Shown here in pieces: positions 9,779 to 18,480 of a DNA stretch of 64,000 bases. The stretch spans positions 141,501 to 205,500 of the forward strand of contig NZ_CP157197.1 in the NCBI RefSeq assembly GCF_039954865.1, in the 5' to 3' direction. Source of the stretch: Rickettsia sp. Oklahoma-10. GTDB lineage: Bacteria; Pseudomonadota; Alphaproteobacteria; Rickettsiales; Rickettsiaceae. Every line of letters starts with the position of its first letter. The stretch's first letter is position 1. Both the position numbers and the translations under genes were made by a program. The notes under the pieces are model-generated. The model was not told where the DNA came from. It did not search any database and saw nothing but the letters and a program-made list of their open reading frames with translations.

Positions 9779-10897
9779 ATGGCTAGTATAAAACATACAC
9801 TAAGAATTATTCTATCATTTTTTTGTTTAATATATTTATCATCATGTCAAACTCCTAAAAAAGAACCTATAAGTTTGTCTAAAAAAGAACCAAAAGAAAT
9901 TGAAATTGCAATTTTAATGCCAAATCAGGGCCCTGATAGTATTGCAGGTAAACAATATAAAGATTTGATTAAAATGGGACTTAACGACGAGATAAAATCT
10001 TACATACATGTTACGTCTTATGATGGCTCAGACGAAAGAAACGTTTTAGCCGCTATCGATAAAATAGTAGCACGTAAAACTAAGATTATTTTAGGTCCTC
10101 TATATTCTAACTTTACTTCATTGATAGCTGAAAAAGCAAAAGTTAATGATATTATCATAATAACTATGTCAAATAATCCAGCTCTTGCAGAAGATAAATT
10201 ATTTGTGTTCGGTCATGCACCTTTAAAACAACTGATACGCATTGTTAATTATTACGCAAGTAACGACCATAAAGATTTTATGGCATTATTACCTAAAGGG
10301 AAACATTCGGAAACTATTAGTCAAGTAATGCAAAATATATTGATTCAGAAAAATGCATCATTATCACACACTGAATTCTATGAGGATAATCCTGAATCTA
10401 TAGCAAAAGCCGTAAGAACTATTTCAGATAATACTGATATTATAAATGAACGTAGCGATACAACAAAACCAGTTATTTATATATCCGACGATCCAAAAAA
10501 TTTAAACCTACTTGCTGATAGTATTCGTAAATATAATTTAGATAAAAAAGCTATTTTAATCGGTGATAATCGTATTGATATTGATTACCTTCAAAATATC
10601 GATATTAGCTTTACCGGTTCTTTAAATTTACTTAATAGCAACGTTCCTGATACGGCAAAAGACTTGGGTATTAACCATATGGGTTTCATACATCTTCTTG
10701 CTTATGATTTAGGTCGTATGACTGCAAACTATATAGGCAACGAATTTGCATCTGAAAGATTTTTAAATAGAATCAACAGTAGACAACCTTATACAGGTTT
10801 ATCAGGTAATATTCATTTCATTGACGGAATAGCTCAGAGATGGTATGATATTCTTAGGAAAGAGAATGGTGTATATTCTACTGTATCAGGAAACTAG
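9779..10897 (+). CDS. penicillin-binding-protein activator-like lipoprotein (LpoA-type, periplasmic-binding fold)
   Basis: The N-terminus is a lipoprotein signal peptide with lipobox LSSC near residue 23. The rest resembles a type I periplasmic-binding (Leu/Ile/Val-binding-like) fold: IAILMPNQGPDSIAGKQYKD near residue 43, KIILGPLYSNFTSLIAEKA near 105, and a C-terminal GLSGNIHFIDG. Adjacent and divergent to rsmI, this is the usual position of LpoA-like proteins, which activate penicillin-binding protein 1A from the outer membrane. It lacks the N-terminal TPR domain of enteric LpoA, so the functional link is inference; the fold and lipoprotein nature are well supported. Confidence 0.8.
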   Translation: MASIKHTLRIILSFFCLIYLSSCQTPKKEPISLSKKEPKEIEIAILMPNQGPDSIAGKQYKDLIKMGLNDEIKSYIHVTSYDGSDERNVLAAIDKIVARKTKIILGPLYSNFTSLIAEKAKVNDIIIITMSNNPALAEDKLFVFGHAPLKQLIRIVNYYASNDHKDFMALLPKGKHSETISQVMQNILIQKNASLSHTEFYEDNPESIAKAVRTISDNTDIINERSDTTKPVIYISDDPKNLNLLADSIRKYNLDKKAILIGDNRIDIDYLQNIDISFTGSLNLLNSNVPDTAKDLGINHMGFIHLLAYDLGRMTANYIGNEFASERFLNRINSRQPYTGLSGNIHFIDGIAQRWYDILRKENGVYSTVSGN

Positions 10898-10948
10898 AGA
10901 TTTAACTCTAAAAAAGTGCATCTACACAGAAATGACAATAAAGATTAA

Positions 10949-11104
10949 TTATTTGTTATCGTTGTTGCCTTCATCTTTCATGCCATCTTTAAAAGCTTTA
11001 AGACCTTTTGCAAGATCAGACATGACTTGCGGTAGCTTACCAGCACCGAATAATACAAAAATAATTAATAAAACTATCAATAAATGACTAAAACTCATAC
11101 CCAT
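10949..11104 (-). CDS. tatA: twin-arginine translocase subunit TatA
   Basis: A 51-residue reading frame on the minus strand begins [20 protein letters not shown], followed by [19 protein letters not shown] and a short acidic tail. This is the TatA/E plan: one N-terminal transmembrane helix, the FG hinge, and an amphipathic helix. ATG at 11104 or the second ATG two codons later could start it. It is short but typical for Rickettsia. TatA forms the pore of the Sec-independent export of folded proteins; its partner TatC is encoded at 56231-56986. No TatB is seen in the window. Confidence 0.92.
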   Translation of the reverse strand: MGMSFSHLLIVLLIIFVLFGAGKLPQVMSDLAKGLKAFKDGMKDEGNNDNK

Positions 11105-11123
11105 GATATTTATTATTGTGTGC

Positions 11124-11150
11124 GTTAAAATCTTATTATAAGATTTTAAC
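11124..11150. promoter_or_regulatory. perfect 12-bp-arm palindrome between tatA and pgpA
   Basis: GTTAAAATCTTA and TAAGATTTTAAC flank a 3-base loop. It sits in the 78-base gap between the divergent starts of tatA and pgpA and has no T run, so it looks more like an operator or cruciform than a terminator. Function is unknown. Confidence 0.45.
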
Positions 11151-11182
11151 TAAATTTAATCTAGTAAATTTTCATTTAAAAA

Positions 11183-11791
11183 ATGTTCACTAAAAAATGG
11201 TTGTCAGAATTTTTTGTTACTTTTTTTTATATTGGGAAAATTAAATATTGTCCTGGCACGTTTGGCTCACTTGCTGTTTTCCCGCTAGCTTACTTCTTAA
11301 TATATTTTATTGTTAATAACAAAATAATTATTCCTTTCTCAAATCTAACCCTCGGTGAAGCACAGCTTGTAAGTATATTTATTATAAGTTTTAGTATATG
11401 TTTGATATTGTTAATTCTCGGTACTTATTTTACTAGAATATATTTAAATTATACAAATTTAGACGACCCTAAAGAAGTAATAATTGATGAAGTAGTTGGA
11501 CAAATGCTCATTATTGTTTCAGTATTTTTTTCAGCTTTATTTGCCAATGAATCACATTTAGTAAAATATTTTAGTCCATTAACAATAAATATTATATTAC
11601 TTTTCATATTACCTTTTTGTCTATTCCGATTTTTTGATGTAGTAAAGCCCTGGCCTATTAATTGGTTTGATAAAAATATTAAAGGTAGTATCGGCATTAT
11701 GCTTGATGATTTGCTAGCTGCAATATTTGCTGCAATAACTCAATACGCAATTGTATTCGTATTAATAGATATAACATTTATTATTGACTAA
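11183..11791 (+). CDS. pgpA: phosphatidylglycerophosphatase A
   Basis: PgpA dephosphorylates phosphatidylglycerol phosphate in the inner membrane to give phosphatidylglycerol. The family's N-terminal motif KIKYCPGTFGSLAVFPL is at about residues 19-35, the acidic DEVVGQM is at about 109, and DVVKPWPINWFDK and GIMLDDLLAA follow at about 152 and 171. Several hydrophobic segments surround these. At 202 residues it is a little longer than enteric PgpA because of insertions between helices. A promoter for rplU overlaps its stop codon. Confidence 0.93.
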   Translation: MFTKKWLSEFFVTFFYIGKIKYCPGTFGSLAVFPLAYFLIYFIVNNKIIIPFSNLTLGEAQLVSIFIISFSICLILLILGTYFTRIYLNYTNLDDPKEVIIDEVVGQMLIIVSVFFSALFANESHLVKYFSPLTINIILLFILPFCLFRFFDVVKPWPINWFDKNIKGSIGIMLDDLLAAIFAAITQYAIVFVLIDITFIID

Positions 11792-11812
11792 TTTCTAATA
11801 AAATAATATGAT
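11784..11812 (+). promoter_or_regulatory. promoter for rplU-rpmA
   Basis: TTGACT at 11784-11789 and TATGAT at 11807-11812 are 17 bases apart. The -35 box overlaps the last codons of pgpA, and the -10 box lies about 37 bases before the rplU start, a fitting leader for a ribosomal protein operon. Confidence 0.55.
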
Positions 11813-11849
11813 ATGACAATATTTATAAATTTTTAAAGAGATATTGTTC

Positions 11850-12167
11850 ATGTTCGCAGTTATAAAAGCAGGTGGAAAACAATATAAAGTCGGTAGACAT
11901 AGTGTTATTAAAGTTGAAAAAATTGATGGAGAACTTGGCTCTAAAATTCAGTTTGATCAAATTTTAATGATTGGAGAATATTCCAAGCCTTCTTTTATTG
12001 GTACTCCAATAGTTAAAGGAGCTATTGTTACGGCTGAAATTACTAATCAGCTTAAGGATAATAAAATTATAATTTTCAAGAAAAAGCGTAGAAAAAATTA
12101 TCGTCGTAAGGCTGGTCATCGTCAAGAATTGACAGAGTTAAAAATATTAGATATTACCAAACAATAA
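11850..12167 (+). CDS. rplU: 50S ribosomal protein L21
   Basis: The protein starts MFAVIKAGGKQYKV, the invariant N-terminus of L21, so ATG at 11850 is preferred over an in-frame TTG two codons upstream. The conserved C-terminal basic KKKRRKNYRRKAGHRQ block is at about residues 74-89. The length is 105 residues. L21 binds 23S rRNA early in 50S assembly. rpmA follows 21 bases later, the universal rplU-rpmA pair. Confidence 0.98.
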   Translation: MFAVIKAGGKQYKVGRHSVIKVEKIDGELGSKIQFDQILMIGEYSKPSFIGTPIVKGAIVTAEITNQLKDNKIIIFKKKRRKNYRRKAGHRQELTELKILDITKQ

Positions 12168-12188
12168 TAACTTAAAAGGAATTATAAA

Positions 12189-12464
12189 ATGGCAACTAAA
12201 AAAGCTGGGGGTAGTTCTAGGAACGGCAGAGACTCAGCAGGTCGAAGGTTGGGAGTAAAGCAAGCAGATGGACAATATGTAATGCCTGGTAATATTATAG
12301 TCAGACAACGCGGCACAAAAATTCATCCAGGAATAAATGTAGGGCTTGGAAAAGATCATACAATATTTGCTTTGATAGAAGGTAGAGTAGAATTTTTAAC
12401 TAAGCGAAATCATAAAGTTGTGAACGTTAAAGAAATTGCAAGTGCTTACAAGAATAATACTTAG
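12189..12464 (+). CDS. rpmA: 50S ribosomal protein L27
   Basis: The N-terminus [20 protein letters not shown] and the following [17 protein letters not shown] and [11 protein letters not shown] are diagnostic of L27, whose N-terminal arm reaches the peptidyl transferase centre. The start lacks the cleavable extension seen in Firmicutes. At 91 residues it is full length. It is the second gene of the rplU-rpmA operon; the 230 bases after it contain no gene. Confidence 0.98.
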   Translation: MATKKAGGSSRNGRDSAGRRLGVKQADGQYVMPGNIIVRQRGTKIHPGINVGLGKDHTIFALIEGRVEFLTKRNHKVVNVKEIASAYKNNT

Positions 12465-12698
12465 CACTGTATAGTACTGATATCATTTTTGGATAAGCTG
12501 CTTGTGTAGACCATAAGGTATAATCACTATCATCATATAGTTTGACCAGTGTTGTTGTATAGCTTCTATGTCATTCTCCGGCAAAAGTGTGCTAACATTA
12601 AGGGTATTTTTGGGCTATGCAATAAAGCATATAAGTGATCTAGATGATAACAAGCAGAACGTTAGTTATATAACATAATTCTATTAGGCTTCCTTTAT

Positions 12699-13904
12699 AT
12701 GGCCTTAATAATTCAAAAGTTTGGCGGCACTTCCGTTGCAAATATTGATAAAATAAAAGAAATTGTTCCTATTATAAAATCTGAAATAGCTAAAAATAAC
12801 CAAGTAATCGTAGTGGTGTCGGCTATGGCAGGTGTTACTAGTCAACTGATCACATTGTGCAATGCAGTATCAAGCCTTCACAAAGCTTCTCAATTTGCAG
12901 AATATGATGTAGCACTTTCGAGTGGTGAAATGGTCACTGCTTCATTACTTGCATTAGCTCTGCAAGAAGAAGGTATGAAGGCACGATCATTTCTAGCTTG
13001 GCAATTACCAATTCTCACCAATAATAATCATAGTAAAGCTTTAGTGGAATCAATTACTACAGATTTACTAGAAAAATATTTACAGCTAAATACTATCCCT
13101 ATAATAGCCGGTTTTCAAGGAATTAACAAGTTTAATAGATTATCTACTTTAGGTAGAGGAGGATCTGATACTACTGCTGCATTAATTGCTACAGCTATGA
13201 AAGCTAATAGATGTGATATTTATACCGATGTGGAGGGCATATTTACTGCTGATCCAAGAATTATTCCAAATGCAAAGAAGCTAAAAAAAATAGATTTTTT
13301 AGAAATGTTAGAACTAGCATCAAGTGGAGCAAAAGTATTACATCCTAGAGCTGTAGAGTTAGTAATGCGATATAAAATAGATATGCGTGTTCTTTCAACA
13401 TTTTCACCAAATACAGAAGGTACATTAATTACTTCAAGAGATAATAATATGGAAAATGGCGTTATTAGTGGTATTACCTCTAATAAAAATTTATTAAAAA
13501 TATTTATAAAGAGCGTTTCGTTAAATTTTCTGCAAACTGCAAATATGATTACACAAAACAATAATCATATTGAGTTTATGCAAGAGATAAAAAATAATGA
13601 AGAATATAGTTTTATTACAAAATTAACTGATAAAAATAACTTACAAACTTTACTTACTAATTTAAAAAATGATAAGCAAATACAAGATTTTACTTTTGAC
13701 ACCGAAATTGCTACAATCTCACTTATTGGTTATGGGATTAAAAATGATTGTAAATTACTTGAAACAATATTATCAAAATTAACGAAAGATAATATAAATG
13801 TTAACATGATGCAATTATCAGAAATTAAAATTACCTTATTAATAAATGATCAAGATGCAGAGAAAACAATTTTTAATTTATATAATCTTTTAAAAATATC
13901 CTAG
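12699..13904 (+). CDS. lysC: aspartokinase LysC
   Basis: LysC phosphorylates aspartate, the first step to diaminopimelate (needed for peptidoglycan) and lysine. The amino acid kinase domain shows [18 protein letters not shown] at the N-terminus, [14 protein letters not shown] near residue 73, [15 protein letters not shown] near 150 and [12 protein letters not shown] near 177. Two ACT regulatory regions follow from about residue 260, ending [20 protein letters not shown]. At 401 residues it is monofunctional. In a parasite that imports many amino acids, keeping this gene fits a need for diaminopimelate; that is inference. Confidence 0.96.
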   Translation: MALIIQKFGGTSVANIDKIKEIVPIIKSEIAKNNQVIVVVSAMAGVTSQLITLCNAVSSLHKASQFAEYDVALSSGEMVTASLLALALQEEGMKARSFLAWQLPILTNNNHSKALVESITTDLLEKYLQLNTIPIIAGFQGINKFNRLSTLGRGGSDTTAALIATAMKANRCDIYTDVEGIFTADPRIIPNAKKLKKIDFLEMLELASSGAKVLHPRAVELVMRYKIDMRVLSTFSPNTEGTLITSRDNNMENGVISGITSNKNLLKIFIKSVSLNFLQTANMITQNNNHIEFMQEIKNNEEYSFITKLTDKNNLQTLLTNLKNDKQIQDFTFDTEIATISLIGYGIKNDCKLLETILSKLTKDNINVNMMQLSEIKITLLINDQDAEKTIFNLYNLLKIS

Positions 13905-14208
13905 ATTCTGTATCTGGGCTGGGATTTAATTTATATATTAAAGTTATGTTGAAAAGATACAGATTTTATTTTGGAAAAATCTTATAATTTGTGATAAAAA
14001 AAGTTAAAATATATTAATTTAAATTTCATATTAGGACCTATATATTTAATTAAATAGCTTAAATTTATTATTTTCATTATAATTATCTTCTATGTACAAT
14101 TTATTAGTTATATTAATAAATAAGTCTTACAAGTCAGAAATTCCTATCATTTTAAAATAAATTATTTTAACTCTCAATGTTTAGGAGTAAATTTTATAGG
14201 AAAAAATA
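13905..14208. other. AT-rich intergenic region
   Basis: No reading frame or known motif is visible in these 304 bases. The last 30 bases give the XRE-like gene a purine-rich TTTAGGAGTAAA and a second ATAGGAAAA before its ATG, either of which may be the ribosome-binding site. Confidence 0.5.
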
Positions 14209-14697
14209 ATGAGCGAAGATATAAGGTCAAAAGAAAGAGTTAATCAAATTAACAACATATCAGAAACAAATAAAGATGATTTAGATTTAAAAAAAATTAG
14301 AGATAATTTAGAAAAATTTGTACAAGATGTGTTAAGAGAAGAAAATATAACCCCATATGAGTTAAGTAGAAGAACAAATACTCATGAAACATTATGGAAA
14401 AATGTCCTAGATGGTCGTACACAAAAGCCTGACACTGGAGCAATTGTTGCTCTTGCAGATTACAAAAATGTTCCACTAGATCAATTGATAGGCAGAGATA
14501 TAAATAAAGACAATAATATAAAGGTAGAAGTAAAACAAATATCATCATCTATAGTTAAGCTACCAAAAAACATACTTCAAGAAGCCATGTTGATAGGAGA
14601 AAAAACTAGAGAATTTATGCATAAAACAACAACTAAAGAAAAATCTTTCACTGAACAAATTCAAAACTCTAATAAACTAAAAGGCAGGTCTATCTAA
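14209..14697 (+). CDS. XRE-like helix-turn-helix protein
   Basis: This 162-residue protein has a Cro/C1-type helix-turn-helix in its middle third, about residues 38-95: VLREENITPYELSRRTN, THETLWKNVLDGRTQKP and GAIVALADYKNVPLDQLIG follow the usual five-helix pattern. The flanks are charged and low in complexity; the C-terminus is rich in Lys and Thr and has no second domain that I recognise. It is probably a DNA-binding regulator, but no target is evident. Its downstream neighbour is a decayed hydrolase gene on the same strand, which it may once have accompanied. Composition matches its surroundings. Confidence 0.75.
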   Translation: MSEDIRSKERVNQINNISETNKDDLDLKKIRDNLEKFVQDVLREENITPYELSRRTNTHETLWKNVLDGRTQKPDTGAIVALADYKNVPLDQLIGRDINKDNNIKVEVKQISSSIVKLPKNILQEAMLIGEKTREFMHKTTTKEKSFTEQIQNSNKLKGRSI

Positions 14698-14754
14698 ATA
14701 AAAGTATATTTTTATCGATCCTAATATCAAACCTAAAACTTTACTTGATATTTT

Positions 14755-15720
14755 AAAATGGAAAATAATTTCAACAAGATTGAAATACCGGCAACACTAT
14801 CACTTCCTTTTAACGACATTCCTACAAAAAAATAACTAGCAACAGAAAATATATACTCCTATAAAATAAAGAGTTGAGATACGAAAATCAATTTGGAAAA
14901 GAGCAAGGAGTCTGTACGCCGAGAAAGCGGAGGGTATATAATATGTGCGCATCCGAGAAAGACGAGTGAGACAATTTTTCAAGTTCATCGATATATATGA
15001 ATAAGTTATGTGGGGCATGTAACATTTTTAATTCAAATAGAAGGTGTTAAATATCCTAACTGATCCGGTATGGTCAGAATGATTTAGTCCTTTTAATTTT
15101 GCAGGACCAAAGAGAGTGATAAAACCAGATATTAATTTTACTGATTTATCTAAAATAGATATTATATTAATATAACCATTGAGATATTAAAAAAATTAAA
15201 AGATCTATAGGGACGAGATAAGTCTAAGATTATTATATCGCTAATGAATAATGACTTAATAATCACACAACATAATTAATTACCTATGCAGAAATTGTTA
15301 CCTGAGGATGGGGAAATAAACTCAGCCCCATTTTGTAACAAGCGTGAGGAACAAGCCTATACGCGAGAGGACGGACAACTAAGCACAAGGGGAGCTCAGC
15401 ACAAAATATTTATTTAGAACCAACACAGTATTTGGTCAGCTATAAAAATAAAGCATTATGGGGAGCTTTTATAATAAATACTTAAGATAGAAGATTTTTT
15501 ATAGGTGATTCAGGTTATACACTATAATCTTTTGAAAAAGATCAAAACAATATAATACTTTTATTATAAGCCTGATTCCAGGAGTTTATAAGGCTGGTGC
15601 ATATAAATCCTGCAGAAACTGTATTTACTCATTTGGATTTAGGCGCTAAATACTATTTTAATGTTTTGTAACTAGCTAGATTAAGCCTTTAACTGGGGTT
15701 CCGACACACTATAAAAAAAC
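14755..15720 (+). pseudogene. metallo-beta-lactamase-fold hydrolase remnant (NAPE-PLD/UlaG-like)
   Basis: Plus-strand pieces in different frames line up in order with a metal-dependent hydrolase of the N-acyl-PE phospholipase D/UlaG group: DPVWSE then FSPFNFAGPKRVIKPDINF and TDLSKIDIILI (15053-15172), EILKKLKDL (15181-15210), KALWGAFIINT and RRFFIGDSGYT (15445-15525), and HINPAETVFTHLDLGAKYY (15600-15660). The HxHxDH metal site expected after IDIILI is lost in a gap. Frameshifts, stops and at least one repeat insertion (14860-15010) show the gene is dead. Family assignment is good; the original substrate is unknown. Confidence 0.75.
14860..15010. repeat. RPE-like element inside the hydrolase remnant
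   Basis: The segment has opposed ends (caatttggaaaa and tttttcaagttcatcgatat) and an inner gagcaaggagtctgtacg. A 20-base word, tttggaaaagagcaaggagt, is found exactly at 14892-14911 and at 40942-40961, so the two elements belong to one family. A second stretch of related look (15330-15430, with agcgtgaggaacaagcc and gaggacgg) may be another copy. Confidence 0.6.
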
Positions 15721-15932
15721 ATAATATTGATGACAATAAATTTATTATTCCTGAAATAGATGTATTTTTTCTATTTAATAAAAACGGTTTTTAATCTAAT
15801 AAAACACCTGTAGTAATTATGTAGGTATGTATTTTAGAACAAAAAATCATCTACTATAGAAATATTTTAATCAAGTTGATTTTTAGTAAGAATCTTATAC
15901 ATCTCATCAAATAAATTGCTTTCCATTTTATA

Positions 15933-17180
15933 TTATTTGCCAGTATTTTTACTAAACAACATAGTCATAGAATAAGCAAGTACGGTAAACATGCAAAGAT
16001 ATAAAATCGGGAATAGGTTAAAATCAAATAATTTTATTATCTTTGCACAAATATAATTAGCAGTACCAGACATTAACATTGAGCCGATATTATGTCCTAA
16101 ACTTATAACACGGTAACGTTCTTTAACTACAAAAGACTTAATAACCATACTATGAGCAAGCGCATTAAAAGGGGCAGCTGATGCAGCTAACATTAAACTA
16201 GCTGCAAGCCCTAAATTAGCCATTTGATATTTTACTGCTATTACAAAAAATACACTTGCTATAATAGTACATATAAATGCGGTTTTTAATACCGAGTTAA
16301 CTCCTAAACGGTCTGCAATAAAGCCAGCAATCGGCATGCACATAGCAAAGCATATTACTATTAAGACTGAAAAAGAACTCATAATAATACCGACTGAAGG
16401 CAGTACAATAGGTAAATATTGCTTCATAAAAATGATTGCAATTTGATATGTTGCCCCAAAACCTCCGGCTAAGAATATAAGGGGTAAAATATATTTCCAT
16501 TGTTTTTTAATTATGAAGTTAAGTTTTTCAATAGAATCTTGGCTATCATCTGATTCTTCAAATTCCGGTGTTTCATCAAATTTCTGACGATAATAAAGAG
16601 TTACTAATGCAAGCGGTAAACTTAACAAAAACGGAATACGCCAACCCCATTCTGGAAAAATATGAGAATTAAAGAAATTAGTTGCACCAATCCCGCATAA
16701 TAAACCCACCACCCCCATACATCTAGTTATAGCTGAAGCAGTAAAACAGTATTTTGCCCCTAAATGTTCAATAACATAAATCACTGCACCGTCATATTCC
16801 CCTCCAATAAAAATACCTTGCATAAAGCGACATAAAACTAAAATTATTGTACTCCAAACTCCTATCGAAGAATAATCAGGCAATAAACCGATTATTAAGG
16901 TAGGAATTACAATGCCGATAATCGTAAAACTTAACGCTCTCTTTCGACCGTATATATCCCCTATGCATCCAAAAATATAAGCACCAATGGGCTTTGATAA
17001 ATATGCTGCTGCATAAACAGCAAAAACATTTACAAGCTTTGTTAATGGATCAGTACAAGCTGAAAAGAATTTGTCGGCAATAATTGCTGCTGAGAAACCA
17101 TATAAACTATAGTCGTAATACTCAATGATAGTGCCTAAAAAAGCACCGAGAACTTTATTGCTTGATCTTATTTGTTTCAT
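15933..17180 (-). CDS. MFS transporter, metabolite:H+ symporter (ProP-like)
   Basis: The 415-residue protein has twelve predicted membrane segments and the marks of the MHS family: GAFLGTIIEYYDYSLYGF at the N-terminus, GCIGDIYGRKRALSFTI near residue 80, CRFMQGIFIGGEYDGAVIYV near 118, and RWRIPF-like WGWRIPFLLSLPLAL near 178. Members carry proline/betaine, citrate, shikimate or alpha-ketoglutarate with protons. Rickettsiae have many ProP-like paralogues and the substrate cannot be assigned. Its own transcript likely ends in the gap before it; upstream is an RPE-like repeat. Confidence 0.88.
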   Translation of the reverse strand: MKQIRSSNKVLGAFLGTIIEYYDYSLYGFSAAIIADKFFSACTDPLTKLVNVFAVYAAAYLSKPIGAYIFGCIGDIYGRKRALSFTIIGIVIPTLIIGLLPDYSSIGVWSTIILVLCRFMQGIFIGGEYDGAVIYVIEHLGAKYCFTASAITRCMGVVGLLCGIGATNFFNSHIFPEWGWRIPFLLSLPLALVTLYYRQKFDETPEFEESDDSQDSIEKLNFIIKKQWKYILPLIFLAGGFGATYQIAIIFMKQYLPIVLPSVGIIMSSFSVLIVICFAMCMPIAGFIADRLGVNSVLKTAFICTIIASVFFVIAVKYQMANLGLAASLMLAASAAPFNALAHSMVIKSFVVKERYRVISLGHNIGSMLMSGTANYICAKIIKLFDFNLFPILYLCMFTVLAYSMTMLFSKNTGK

Positions 17181-17222
17181 TTTAAAGGTATACTGTGAGT
17201 AAACGAAAAGTAGGTAGACAAA

Positions 17223-17327
17223 GTTTAATTTAGAAAAAAGTAAGATGTCTTAAAGCTGATAAACGCAACGTACATACTAGTACGATGAGGATTATATAAG
17301 ACAACGTAACTAATTTTCACATTAAAC
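17223..17327. repeat. RPE-like imperfect palindrome
   Basis: The left part (gtttaatttagaaaaaagta, agatgtctta) and the reverse complement of the right part (gtttaatgtgaaaattagtt, acgttgtctta) agree at most positions over about 35 bases. It lies between the ProP-like gene and the candidate 6S RNA. Confidence 0.6.
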
Positions 17328-17332
17328 GAGCA

Positions 17333-17500
17333 TACATGACCGCTTTGGCCGTTACTTAAAATCCTTCAAAGACCTTTTGTTAAAAGGTGGACTTCATATG
17401 TCTAAACTTAAATGAGTATTAGACAGGGACGATGTCCTAAAAGTTAGTGGTAGTCCTAGGCTAATATTAAGCTCACAAACCAAGCAGCCAAGAGCTAATA
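17333..17500 (-). ncRNA. ssrS: probable 6S RNA
   Basis: Directly after the zapA stop on the same strand, the expected place for 6S RNA in many proteobacteria, a region of about 165 bases folds as 6S does. The 5' part UGGCUGCUUGG (17490-17480) pairs with CCAAAGCGGUCA (17348-17337) through eleven base pairs with one bulged A, closing a long irregular rod. Further in is an apical hairpin ACCUUUUAACAAAAGGU, similar in place and form to the CCUUGAACC...GGUUCAAGG end of the E. coli RNA. 6S RNA binds sigma70 RNA polymerase as a promoter mimic. The exact ends are estimated. Confidence 0.68.
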
Positions 17501-17502
17501 TA

Positions 17503-17820
17503 TCACTTTCCCATTTTACGTGCAAGGTTTTCTAGATAACCTGCTATAGTAGTTAAAGTTTCTGCGAATTTTTCTTCATTGGGATGATTTTTTTGAAAAC
17601 CGTTTTTTTCAAACTTTTCTGTTAGGCTTGCTATTTCAGCTTGAGCATTAAGGGATGCCATAACTAATAATAGCTCAAAAGAGGCTGTAGGATTAACAAG
17701 TTTAATTTCAGTTATTTTATCATTCAATTTATTCGCTAAAGATAGTAATTCTTCCTCATCTCCATTATTACAATATAATTGAAAACTCTTGTTATTTAAT
17801 GTTATCGTAACAATTGACAT
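17503..17820 (-). CDS. zapA: cell division protein ZapA
   Basis: ZapA binds and bundles FtsZ filaments at midcell. The 105-residue protein shows the family plan: an N-terminal globular part (VTITLNNKSFQLYCNNGDEEELLSLANKLNDKI, read in two halves) with the Tyr/Cys-rich strand, then a C-terminal coiled coil. The start ATG at 17820 follows directly on a coiled-coil gene remnant that in other alphaproteobacteria encodes the ZapA partner ZauP. 6S RNA follows it. Confidence 0.9.
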   Translation of the reverse strand: MSIVTITLNNKSFQLYCNNGDEEELLSLANKLNDKITEIKLVNPTASFELLLVMASLNAQAEIASLTEKFEKNGFQKNHPNEEKFAETLTTIAGYLENLARKMGK

Positions 17821-17822
17821 AA

Positions 17823-18130
17823 TTACTTTTGCTGTTTTTTTATTTCTTCAAGTTCATTAATATAAATGCTAATTTGATCTAGCATTTTTATATAATTATC
17901 TTTTAATGCTTTATTTTCGTTTTGTAATTTTTTAATTTTATTTTGATTATTTACAAGCATACTCAATAAATAATCGAGTTTATCTCCACCTTTTCCATTA
18001 ATTTCTTTAAATTGCTTACATAACTTGCTTCTAAAGGTAATTTGTATGCTGCGGTGCTGCGTTCCTTATCTCCTTCACATTCCTCCTTATTAGCTTCGTT
18101 CTGTAAGCAGTCTAATATTTCATTATCCAT
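17823..18130 (-). pseudogene. frameshifted coiled-coil gene upstream of zapA (ZauP/DUF4164-like)
   Basis: From ATG at 18130 the minus strand reads MDNEILDCLQNEANKEE, continues to YVSNLKKLMEK, then runs into a stop at 17963. A neighbouring frame continues GGDKLDYLLSMLVNNQNK, IKKLQNENKALKDNYIK and ends IYINELEEIKKQQK with a stop at 17823, two bases before zapA. One frame change near 17990 would join them into a protein of about 100 residues with a long coiled coil. In other alphaproteobacteria a small coiled-coil protein encoded at this spot (ZauP in Caulobacter) binds ZapA. That identity is inferred from position and coiled coil, not from residue identity. The downstream piece could still be made from ATG 17960. 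Confidence 0.5.
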
Positions 18131-18318
18131 TGTTGTCTAAGCATGAATTATGACTTACAATAATAACCGATAACATTATAATAGATATAAGTACTAATTG
18201 TTGTTTACGTTTATAATTTATTAATGCTATATCTCTTTTATTATTTAATAATGTTTCTTTCTCGTTCTGTTTAGTACTTCTATCTGCTCTGCATTGCGAT
18301 CTTTTACATTAAGATAAT

Positions 18319-18477
18319 CTAAGTATAATTGTAAGTAACCTCTTCTTCTCCCGGTAAAACATCAAAATTACCCTCTTCTAAAGCTACTAAATATTTTTTT
18401 CTAATTTTCAAATCACTAGATACCTGATTTAAAGTTTTACCTGAATCTAACCTAATTTGCTTAAGCATTGACGACAT
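18319..18477 (-). pseudogene. RodZ-like helix-turn-helix gene remnant
   Basis: The minus-strand reading MSSMLKQIRLDSGKTLNQVS, then DLKIRKKYLVALEEGNFDVLP and GEEE, is the N-terminal HTH_25 domain of RodZ-type proteins, in which LPGE is normally followed by VYVKGYL. Here the frame departs after LPGE and stops at 18319, leaving 52 residues. Downstream to 18130 no further RodZ sequence is readable. RodZ tethers MreB to the membrane; MreB itself is intact at 37517-38557. The rest of the region 18131-18318 is decayed. Confidence 0.6.
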
Positions 18478-18480
18478 AAT

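Noticed and set aside
10845-11087. 80-codon plus-strand frame over the end of the LpoA-like gene and the gap
   Set aside because: Its second half is the antisense of tatA on the minus strand, which has the real family motif.
14836-15018. 60-codon minus-strand frame
   Set aside because: It is made of repeat DNA inserted in the hydrolase remnant.
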